Source: Candidatus Melainabacteria bacterium
GTDB lineage: Bacteria; Cyanobacteriota; Vampirovibrionia; LMEP-6097
Assembly (NCBI GenBank): GCA_005110385.1
Contig: DUDT01000004.1
Location: 62,001-126,000, forward strand
DNA length: 64,000 nt
Reading direction: 5' to 3'
The translations under genes and the position numbers were made by a program. The notes below the pieces were generated by a model, which was given only the letters and a program-made list of their open reading frames with translations, was not told the origin of the DNA and did not search any database. Shown here piece by piece: positions 36,106-42,411 of the stretch (positions within the stretch are counted from its first letter, which is position 1; each line of letters starts with the position of its first letter).

Positions 36106-36413
36106 ATTGGCTCCCCATTGATAAAATATACCAGTAATTGAAAGAGAAAAGGTTAGTAGGATTGAAAAATAACAAGCTAAGCTAATCTCGGATTAGGTTT
36201 CAGGGATAAAGGATTGACACCTAATAATTTTCAAATTTTGTAAATCTCGTGAATACTAAATCTATCATTTTCCTGTAAATCTAAACTTTCTGCGTAATCC
36301 CCTTTAAACCTAATTAAGCCGCATAAGGCATTCCCCACCCTACTCCCGTAGATTTAAAATCTGAAATTCTCTATAAACTTGGTCTTCAGAAGGATAAGCA
36401 TTCTCGTTCATTC
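36106..36413. other. Intergenic region between R-M and AbiE genes
   Basis: 308 nt. It should contain the promoter for the methylase gene, but I see no clear boxes. On the minus strand directly after the AbiEii stop, a 23-codon ORF (36340-36411, MNENAYPSEDQVYREFQILN...) starts 2 nt away. It could be the leftover start of a third gene lost when the R-M genes arrived. Otherwise nothing recognisable. Confidence 0.4.
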
Positions 36414-37268
36414 TCACACCACTTCGTTTGAAACAAAAAGCCAGTCTAGTAAAAGATTATACTCCACTAGATAAATCTCTATATCTGGTAAATCCCTAAG
36501 CTGATGCTTAAGCATATTATTCCAAGCACTTTTCAGCTCAGCTACTTTCTCTATGTTAGTCATGAGTCCTTTATCAGGCAGCCCAACGCCTTTAAATTCA
36601 CACTTTTTAGCTAGCACTCGCTTTAGCTCAGTAGGAGCGGGAAGTAAATCTTTTCTTTTATAGATTTCTATGACATCATATAAATCACGAGGCAAGGACC
36701 TTTCTACAGTGGCTCTCAGCTTTTCTGCAAAGATCTCTAAATACGAGTATGAATGTATATAGAATAAGCTTTCTTCTAGATCAGTGTAAGTATGATGAAC
36801 TATGGATCTTACAGGCTTATCTATTAAAGCTTCATCTACAGTGAGATCTAGCTTAATTCTTGGTAAGCTACCAAGCCTGCGAATTGGTCCATGATAGCTA
36901 AGTTTGCCTTTAATTGAGACTGTGTTTCGTATGGTTTCACGTTCTTTAAAGTTTATATCCTCTAGTGGCAGTTCTACGCCACTATTGTCATAAACCCATT
37001 CAGAAAGGCTTTTAAATTTTTCTTCAAGGAATTTAGTATCTAGGTGAGCCTTGTTCATGAGTGTAAAATCTAGATCCTCTGAGAATCTATAATCTTTAAA
37101 GAAACATTTCTTAAGGCAAGTACCACCTTTAAAAATCCAGTTATCTTTTAATTCAGAATCGTGATTAATAGCTGCTAATACCCAGCCAAGTACATAATCT
37201 TTCTCTATCACATCTAGGCTTAAACCCAGTCTCACAGAAGAATCACTAATTTCATTTTTAGTTATCAC
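36414..37268 (-). CDS. AbiEii-family nucleotidyltransferase toxin
   Basis: 284 aa. The toxin of type IV-like AbiE toxin-antitoxin/abortive-infection systems, a DNA-polymerase-beta-fold nucleotidyltransferase. Motif FKGGTCLKKCFF then RFSEDLDFTL near residues 45-70 gives the GG...DxD catalytic signature. The downstream LEIFAEKLRATVERSLPRDLYD is the conserved EKLxA...RDxYD block. The start overlaps the antitoxin stop by 4 nt (ATGA), as is usual for AbiEi-AbiEii. Family members tie toxicity to NTP transfer onto tRNA. Confidence 0.92.
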   Translation of the reverse strand: MITKNEISDSSVRLGLSLDVIEKDYVLGWVLAAINHDSELKDNWIFKGGTCLKKCFFKDYRFSEDLDFTLMNKAHLDTKFLEEKFKSLSEWVYDNSGVELPLEDINFKERETIRNTVSIKGKLSYHGPIRRLGSLPRIKLDLTVDEALIDKPVRSIVHHTYTDLEESLFYIHSYSYLEIFAEKLRATVERSLPRDLYDVIEIYKRKDLLPAPTELKRVLAKKCEFKGVGLPDKGLMTNIEKVAELKSAWNNMLKHQLRDLPDIEIYLVEYNLLLDWLFVSNEVV

Positions 37269-38074
37269 AGATTCATATCCTTAACCCAGCCCTTAGAAAC
37301 CCACAAACGCCATTTACTCACTAACTGATCTTTAGGTAAATCAGTATCTAATTTAGAATAGCCTGCACTTAAATTCTTGTAAGCTACCTCTATAATAGCT
37401 TTCTCCTGCGGGGAAATTCTTTCTGTAATAAAACCTAGCCGCTTAAAAACCACTCCCTTATTAAACCTTAGAGCATAATCTATTAATAGATCTATATTTT
37501 TATGCTTAGAGTTTAAATAGTTTTTATAAAACTCCGTCACCTGCTTAATTCCACCGAAATAAGAGGGCTTGTAAAACATATCTATAACTGTTTTACTAGG
37601 ATCTGAGATCTGTACCTTACTCTGTCCCTGCCATATAGTCTTAGTGCCGAAGATCATAGATTCTTGTACTGTGTGCAGAAGGTATTTAGTGCCGTTAAGC
37701 TCATACTCTTGCTGATTTTGCTGTTTACTAGTAAAGACCTGCACTGTATTAAATATCTGCTCTGTAAAATCCCAGTATTCGCAAGCCGTCCAGCCAGCAA
37801 TATAGCAAGGTTTCCATAGCTTACTTGCGACAGCCCAAGGATGTTCTAAAGGTGGGGACTCTAATCTAGACGATAGATCTACAGGAACATAGTAACCTCG
37901 CTTAATCCTAGACAGCCAGCCTTGTTTGCGAAAGCTATATAAAGTCATTCTAGCTTTCTCTCTAGATACCCTCCAAGCACTGACAGCAGTATCTACGCTG
38001 ATAAGCTCGGTAGAAGAGCTTAGTAATTGAGCTAGCTTAGTTTTTAATTTTGATTCTAGGTTTAGAGAATTCAT
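37265..38074 (-). CDS. AbiEi-family antitoxin with N-terminal winged helix
   Basis: 269 aa. The N-terminal winged helix-turn-helix (VDTAVSAWRVSREKARMTLYSFRKQGWLSRIKRGYYVPV) followed by the AbiEi domain (AGWTACEYWDFTEQIFNTVQVFT) identifies the transcriptional-repressor antitoxin of the AbiE pair. It should repress its own operon and neutralise the AbiEii protein. A small palindrome about 66-82 nt upstream (38140-38156) could be an operator. Confidence 0.9.
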   Translation of the reverse strand: MNSLNLESKLKTKLAQLLSSSTELISVDTAVSAWRVSREKARMTLYSFRKQGWLSRIKRGYYVPVDLSSRLESPPLEHPWAVASKLWKPCYIAGWTACEYWDFTEQIFNTVQVFTSKQQNQQEYELNGTKYLLHTVQESMIFGTKTIWQGQSKVQISDPSKTVIDMFYKPSYFGGIKQVTEFYKNYLNSKHKNIDLLIDYALRFNKGVVFKRLGFITERISPQEKAIIEVAYKNLSAGYSKLDTDLPKDQLVSKWRLWVSKGWVKDMNL

Positions 38075-38139
38075 TTTATATTTTATAGCTAGATATTTTA
38101 TTTGAAATAAATTAACTATATAAATAATATACCACTTAG

Positions 38140-38156
38140 CTGTATTTTATATACAG
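38140..38156. promoter_or_regulatory. Palindrome upstream of abiE pair (possible operator)
   Basis: CTGTAT-tttat-ATACAG, a 6-bp dyad in very AT-rich DNA 66-82 nt before the AbiEi start. AbiEi proteins are known to bind inverted repeats at their promoter. Assignment here is by position only. Confidence 0.35.
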
Positions 38157-38210
38157 TTAATCCCTATTTACTTGATTAGCTTTGTATAAAATATAGTAAT
38201 TTTACTATGA

Positions 38211-38234
38211 GTGACAGGGTGACAGCAGTGACAG
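38211..38234 (+). repeat. Triple GTGACAG heptamer cluster, intergenic
   Basis: GTGACAG at 38211-38217, 38219-38225 and 38228-38234, in a 220-nt gene-free gap. The same heptamer is clustered three times, on the other strand, inside the primase gene. Iteron-like. It may be bound by the PrimPol-helicase. Confidence 0.5.
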
Positions 38235-38294
38235 GACTTTTCATATTATTATTTCTGAGATTTCTCCGCTACTCTAAAATACTTTAGACTTTTA

Positions 38295-38540
38295 TCATTT
38301 CTTCTGAGCTTTATCTATCTTATTCAGACCATAACAAGCCTTTCTGATTCTGTTTAACTGTGTTTTTAGTCCTCTAGCACCTTCATACTTACTCAGTTCT
38401 GTAAAAAGAAGGCTTAGTTTAGTTTCTAACTCTTTTTTCTGAGCTATCACCGTATTAATAAAAGCTCTATCTGATTTACTTTGACGCTCTGCCTTTGCTA
38501 ACTGAGTTCTAAGGTTTTTAATCTCTAAAGACTGCTCCAT
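38295..38540 (-). CDS. Small coiled-coil protein
   Basis: 81 aa, predicted helical throughout with heptad-like spacing (EIKNLRTQLAKAERQSKSDRAF, then KKELETKLSLLFTELSK) and a basic C-terminus (NRIRKACYGLNKIDKAQKK). I do not recognise it. It lies between the AbiE pair and the HTH-recombinase on the same strand, where elements of this type often have a small excision or copy-control gene. That is only a suggestion. Confidence 0.45.
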   Translation of the reverse strand: MEQSLEIKNLRTQLAKAERQSKSDRAFINTVIAQKKELETKLSLLFTELSKYEGARGLKTQLNRIRKACYGLNKIDKAQKK

Positions 38541-38686
38541 GACTATATTTTAGCCTGTTTTTTGATTAAAACAAGGATATTGCTTCCTAATCAGAATCTA
38601 TACTAATAGATGTCTACTATTTTTTGATTTTTCTGAGCTGGGGCTTTCTCTGCGTGGCGAGGATTAAAGATAACCGCTATAAACTT

Positions 38687-39802
38687 TCACCACTCCCTCA
38701 TAGCAGCTACAACCTCATCCTCTGTAGTCATAATGTAGCTTTGAGTAGTACCTAAATCAGCATGCCCTAAAGCTATTCTCAAATGATTTAAAGGTTTACC
38801 TCTATTAGAGCTAAATGTAGCGAATGTTCTTCTAAGCCCATGAGCAGTAAACTCTATACCGCAGCTTTTAGATAGCCTGTGAAATTTTCTAATCAATACA
38901 TCTCTTACTAGTGGCGTACCATGAGCATTTGTAAAAAAAGAATCATTCTCTGAGGGATTAGCTTTTAACCTTAATTCGAGATAAAGCGATAGAGCTTTTA
39001 TTAGCTCTTGGTTTATACCTACTTTTCTGTTTTTATTTCCCTTACCTAGCCACACTGAGACTATACCTTGATTAAGATCTACATCAACCATCTTTAGATT
39101 AGCTACTTCACTTGCTCTAAGCCCAGTATTTACTATGAAAATTAATAGTGCTTTAGTGAGAGCCTTGTTGTATCGAGGCATAGGAGAGGTATCTAGATGA
39201 GCTAAGATCATTTCATATTGAGTTGGATTAAGTACTGTTCTTTTAGCAGGGAATACTCTTTTAGGTTTTAACTTTTTTAGTTCTAGCTTTTCAGCTTCAG
39301 TAAAGAGTTTCTTCTCTATTAAGTATTTAGAAAAGCTTAGGACTGAATCATAAATTTTAGCTTTAGTGCTAAAGCTCTTAGGATCATAAGAGCCTAAAAC
39401 CTCTCTTAGATTATTTACTGAAATTATTGGTTTAGTGTAATGCTGTCCTAGACCTTTAATATATAGATGAAAATAGTATTCATAAATTTCTAGCGTTCTT
39501 GGACCTATAGGTCTGCCATTCAGCTTTCCAGTTTTACACCAGTCAAGCCATTCTATAGACATGCTTTCTAGATCACTTTTAGTTAGATCTAAATCCTTTT
39601 CTATCTTTTTGATTAGCTTTCCAGAACCTCTATAGTATTTATTTTTCCATTCTTGATAATCTGAGATTCTAACTGAATATGTTCTTATTCCAGAGAAGCT
39701 TTTAATAGCTGGAATGAAACCTTCTTTGCAGTATTTTTGAATAGTTCTTTCAGCGATTTTAAGATCTTTAGATATTTCATTGATAGTGATATACTCGTGC
39801 AT
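38687..39802 (-). CDS. Tyrosine recombinase with fused excisionase-like HTH
   Basis: 371 aa. Residues 1-55 form a MerR/excisionase-type helix-turn-helix with a wing (EISKDLKIAERTIQKYCKEGFIPAIK...YSVRISDYQEW). A SAM-like core-binding domain (IEWLDWCKTGKLNGRPIGP) and a complete catalytic domain follow: GLRASEVANL near residue 225, the Lys in LGKGNKNRKVG, HGLRRTFAT near 318, ALGHADLGTTQSYI near 347-356. It lies 105 nt from the right att repeat and points into the island, with the right subterminal inverted repeat upstream of its start. An integrase carrying its own DNA-binding module may combine integration and directionality. Confidence 0.9.
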   Translation of the reverse strand: MHEYITINEISKDLKIAERTIQKYCKEGFIPAIKSFSGIRTYSVRISDYQEWKNKYYRGSGKLIKKIEKDLDLTKSDLESMSIEWLDWCKTGKLNGRPIGPRTLEIYEYYFHLYIKGLGQHYTKPIISVNNLREVLGSYDPKSFSTKAKIYDSVLSFSKYLIEKKLFTEAEKLELKKLKPKRVFPAKRTVLNPTQYEMILAHLDTSPMPRYNKALTKALLIFIVNTGLRASEVANLKMVDVDLNQGIVSVWLGKGNKNRKVGINQELIKALSLYLELRLKANPSENDSFFTNAHGTPLVRDVLIRKFHRLSKSCGIEFTAHGLRRTFATFSSNRGKPLNHLRIALGHADLGTTQSYIMTTEDEVVAAMREW

Positions 39803-39823
39803 AAGGACTCCTTTTAGTTAGGT

Positions 39824-39843
39824 GTCCCGCACGGACCGTCTGG
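39824..39843 (-). repeat. Subterminal inverted repeat, right copy
   Basis: GTCCCGCACGGACCGTCTGG, the reverse complement of 28094-28113 with one mismatch. It lies just upstream of the HTH-recombinase start, so it could also be its operator. Confidence 0.75.
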
Positions 39844-39907
39844 TCATCGAAATTTTTCAAGTCTTAAAATTTAAAACCCTTTTCCTGAGTGGGTTTTAGC
39901 ATGGCGC

Positions 39908-39954
39908 CTGTTAACCGATCGGTCACTGGTTCGAATCCAGTCTTGGGAGCCATT
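39908..39954. repeat. Attachment site, distal copy (47 bp)
   Basis: An exact copy of the tRNA-Asn segment 28021-28067. It marks the right end of the ~11.9-kb island. The 528 nt from here to the dinD start hold only att fragments, hairpins and terminators. Confidence 0.92.
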
Positions 39955-39961
39955 AAAAAAT

Positions 39962-39996
39962 AAAAAGCCTGCCCTTGTGGTGGGCTTTTTATTTTT
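39962..39996 (+). terminator. Rho-independent terminator, probably the original tRNA-Asn terminator
   Basis: Stem AAAAAGCCTGCC/GGTGGGCTTTTT (12 positions, two wobbles) followed by ATTTTT. It begins 8 nt after the distal att copy, i.e. where the tRNA 3' trailer would have ended before integration. Confidence 0.8.
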
Positions 39997-40020
39997 AATT
40001 CCTAAAATGTATCCAACTAA

Positions 40021-40064
40021 GTGACCGATCGGTTAACGATACAACAAAAAATTCGATCGGTCAC
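40021..40064. repeat. Hairpin carrying an antisense copy of the tRNA-Asn anticodon region
   Basis: GTGACCGATCGGTTAAC (40021-40037) is the exact reverse complement of 17 nt of tRNA-Asn (anticodon loop to T-stem). A second GATCGGTCAC at 40055-40064 pairs with its first 10 bases to form a perfect stem around ~24 nt. It is a relic of an inverted att event or a small structured element. Confidence 0.7.
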
Positions 40065-40099
40065 GAAATGCAGACTAGAAGACTAAGCTGCGATTGGGT

Positions 40100-40131
40100 T
40101 CACTGGTTCGAATCCAGTCTTGGGAGCCATT
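40100..40131. repeat. Third tRNA-Asn 3'-end fragment (att-like)
   Basis: 32 nt identical to the tRNA T-arm/acceptor end (TCACTGGTTCGAATCCAGTC and onward to CCATT). The anticodon arm is missing. It is followed by its own terminator. Confidence 0.85.
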
Positions 40132-40138
40132 AAAAACT

Positions 40139-40169
40139 AGCCCTGATCGAAAGATTGGGGCTTTTGTTT
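40139..40169 (+). terminator. Rho-independent terminator after third tRNA fragment
   Basis: Stem AGCCCTGATC-GAAA-GATTGGGGCT with a GNRA-type loop (one wobble), followed by TTTGTTTT. It is a second terminator trailing a tRNA 3' end, as expected if an element brought its own. Confidence 0.75.
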
Positions 40170-40402
40170 TAGAGATTAAAATTTAGAGTTTACTGATTTA
40201 GTTTGCTACGCTTGCCTAGCGTAATACATCGTAGCTTGACCTGATTATCCTTTGCTATTGATAGAATTAATTTAGTAACCAATCGGCAAAATCATGGGTG
40301 ATTATAATAAAGAAACTTTAAACGTTCAATTTGCAAAAGAATTCTGGAAATACTTTTTTAATGAAATTCTTTGCATCAAAATATAAGAGGAAGCGAGTTA
40401 AT

Positions 40403-41122
40403 ATGAAAATAGAAATAGTAAGATCACTCACTGATAACTTTGAGTCTTTTGTTAATAAGACCGAAGATGAGGTGGAGTTCTGGTTAGCAAGAGACTTGCA
40501 GCATCTACTCGGCTATAGTAAATGGGATAATTTTCAAAATGTTATATCGAAAGCTAAAACAGCTTGTGAAGTTTCTGGAAATGATATAAATGACCATTTT
40601 GCTGACGTCGGGAAAATGGTTGATCTTGGCTCTGGAAGCAGTAGAGAACTCGATGATTTAATCCTTACTCGTTATGCTTGTTATCTAATAGCTCAAAATG
40701 GAGATCCCCGAAAAGAACAAATTGCTTTTGCGCAGACATACTTTGCGGTTCAGGCAAGAAAAGCTGAATTAATAGAACAAAGAATATTAGAGCATGAAAG
40801 GGTTCAAGCACGCGAAAAGCTTGCTAGTACAGAAAAAGAACTCTCAAGCATAATCTTTGAACAAACGGGTGGTAATCATAATTTCGCACTCATTCGTAGT
40901 AAAGGCGATCAAGCTTTTTTTACTAAGAGTACTCAAGCAATGAAAGATAAATGGCAAATCAAAAATAAGCCATTAGCTGATTTTATGCCGACTATCCTTC
41001 TAAAAGCAAAAGATTTCGCTACTGAAATCACTTCTTCTTGGGATTCTTATCCAGTCTTAGGAGCCATTTTAAACCGATTGAGAATACAAAACATACGAAA
41101 AAGCTTGCGTCTTGCGTGTTAA
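40403..41122 (+). pseudogene. dinD: DinD-like damage-inducible protein, C-terminus replaced
   Basis: 239 aa from the ATG at 40403. The track's TTG at 40331 adds an unlikely leader. The N-terminal BRO/DinD-type region (WLARDLQHLLGYSKWDNF, ILTRYACYLIAQNGDPRKEQIAFAQTYFAVQ) and middle (KGDQAFFTKSTQAMKDKW, KPLADFMPTILLKAKDFATEIT) are well conserved. Family proteins continue for about 60 more residues. Here the match stops right after FATEIT and the reading frame enters a tRNA-Asn-like sequence (41050-41070), giving the odd tail SYPVLGAILNRLRIQ. It was probably truncated by recombination at an att-like site. DinD is SOS-regulated in E. coli, but no LexA box is evident here. Confidence 0.75.
41050..41070. 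repeat. Fourth tRNA-Asn 3'-end remnant inside dinD
   Basis: ATCCAGTCTTAGGAGCCATT plus one more base matches the tRNA acceptor end with one mismatch (A for G). With the copy at 40100 it encloses about 0.95 kb holding the dinD gene. Confidence 0.65.
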
Positions 41123-41137
41123 ATTTATGATAGCTTT

Positions 41138-41743
41138 ATGACACTGGAAAATAAATTAAACATCACGAGTCAGGTTGAACTAGCTAAAGCCGAAGAAAAA
41201 ATTAGTAAGCAAAAAGCCAAGCAGCTATTTGACTCTGGCGATATTGACAAGGTGGAAGTTGGTACGTTTAAAGGACTTGCTTTTATTCATACTTATTTGT
41301 TCGGAGATATTTATGACTTTGCTGGCATAATTCGTGATGTAAATATCGCTAAGGGCAATTTCCGTTTTGCGCCACTAATCTATCTAAAAGCATCGTTAGA
41401 ACATATCGACGCCATGCCACAAGAGACTTTTGATCAGATTATCGAAAAATATGTGGAGATGAACGTTGCTCACCCTTTCCGCGAGGGTAACGGACGTGCC
41501 ACCCGCATTTGGCTAGACCTAATTCTCAAAAAAGAGTTGAAGCAGGTTATAGATTGGAATGTGGTGGATAAAGATGATTATCTTTCTGCTATGCAACGCA
41601 GTGTAGTAAAGGATTTGGAAATTAAAGCATTACTGAAAAATGCGCTGATCAATCAAATTAATGATCGAGCCCTGTTTATGAAGGGCATTGATGTTAGTTA
41701 TTACTACGAAGGTTATAGCGAATTTAAAACGGAGGAGTTGTAG
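41138..41743 (+). CDS. fic: Fic-family AMP-transferase, class III-like
   Basis: 201 aa. The Fic core motif HPFREGNGR near residue 115 is complete (His base, Asn and Arg for ATP). The protein resembles Neisseria meningitidis Fic along its length: FDSGDIDKVEVGTFKGL, LFGDIYDFAGIIRDVNI, IEKYVEMNVAHPF, LDLILKKELKQVIDW. It ends with the class III auto-inhibitory helix motif SYYYEG, where the Glu blocks productive ATP binding in the characterised homologue. It should AMPylate a bacterial target (gyrase in related proteins) when inhibition is relieved. No separate antitoxin is needed. It starts 15 nt after dinD. Confidence 0.92.
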   Translation: MTLENKLNITSQVELAKAEEKISKQKAKQLFDSGDIDKVEVGTFKGLAFIHTYLFGDIYDFAGIIRDVNIAKGNFRFAPLIYLKASLEHIDAMPQETFDQIIEKYVEMNVAHPFREGNGRATRIWLDLILKKELKQVIDWNVVDKDDYLSAMQRSVVKDLEIKALLKNALINQINDRALFMKGIDVSYYYEGYSEFKTEEL

Positions 41744-41767
41744 TTATGGATAGTAAGTCAAGGTCAT

Positions 41768-41848
41768 TATAATCTTAAATATATGCGTAGTTTTGCAGGT
41801 ACATGGACAGATGTTGAATTTGTGCAGCGGGCTGTTGCACAATTGCCG
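41768..41848 (+). pseudogene. Relic of a DUF1016 (YhcG-like) gene
   Basis: The stretch YNLKYMRSFAGTWTDVEFVQRAVAQLP closely matches the conserved block of DUF1016 N-terminal proteins (NLKYMRxFAE...FVQRxVAQLPW). It sits in a ~240-nt gap after fic. There is no start of its own beyond the fic stop, and the frame turns into unrelated sequence after LP. The 60-aa ORF in the track is this fragment plus random tail. It is debris of a nuclease-like gene often found in accessory islands. Confidence 0.6.
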
Positions 41849-41965
41849 TTTTGTACCCAATTAATTTCTGCCACCAGTGGTGTCAGTCTTGGACTTTCCC
41901 CAACCTTGATTATTCATTTTCTCACTAACAGATTTTCCTCTTGGACAAAGCCTGTCAAATTATAG

Positions 41966-42000
41966 GTTATGAAGATGCTAACTCAAGCATCCTCAATAAC
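41966..42000. terminator. Stem-loop at the convergent end of the acidic-protein gene
   Basis: GTTATGAAGATGCT and AGCATCCTCAATAAC pair with one mismatch and one bulge around a 6-nt loop. The right arm encodes the last residues of the minus-strand gene (VIEDA). No T-run. Confidence 0.5.
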
Positions 42001-42387
42001 ACTATCCAAAGGATTAATCTCCAAATCAGACACCTCACTGAGAATAGTTTGTAATAAGCTAGTAATCCCAGTACTCTCTTCACTATTAAGCTCTGGGTAA
42101 TCTAATTCTATTTCATAATCAGTAGCAGAGTTTCTGATAATCGAAAACTCAATATCCATACCATCAGTTTCTTCTCCAGTGTAGAGACCGAATAAGATAT
42201 TAGGCTCTGAACCTTGCTCAATGATTAAAGAACCGCCATAAGCTGTTTCGATATCTAATCTCCCGTCTGTGTCAAGCTTCTCTGCTTCACTAAGGAACTT
42301 GGAAACTTGATCAAGGAAATTTGCGATGGAAATTTTATCCGGAGGTGATATCATTCCGCCCATTTTAACATGATGGTGAAAACACAA
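41983..42387 (-). CDS. Small acidic hypothetical protein
   Basis: At most 134 aa and very acidic (GEETDGMDIEFSI, DYPELNSEESTG). I do not recognise it. The true start is probably MGGMISPPDK at 42363 or MISPPDK at 42354 rather than the track start. It is divergent from the SDR gene with only a short spacer. Low hydrophobicity and no motifs. It looks like a cytosolic chaperone-like or regulatory protein, but function is unknown. Confidence 0.5.
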   Translation of the reverse strand: MCFHHHVKMGGMISPPDKISIANFLDQVSKFLSEAEKLDTDGRLDIETAYGGSLIIEQGSEPNILFGLYTGEETDGMDIEFSIIRNSATDYEIELDYPELNSEESTGITSLLQTILSEVSDLEINPLDSVIEDA

Positions 42388-42411
42388 TAGTCTGGTATAG
42401 TGATCTTTGTA

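Noticed and set aside
41783-41965. 60-aa ORF as a real gene
   Set aside because: Only its first ~22 residues match a family (DUF1016) and the rest is unrelated sequence. Listed as a relic.
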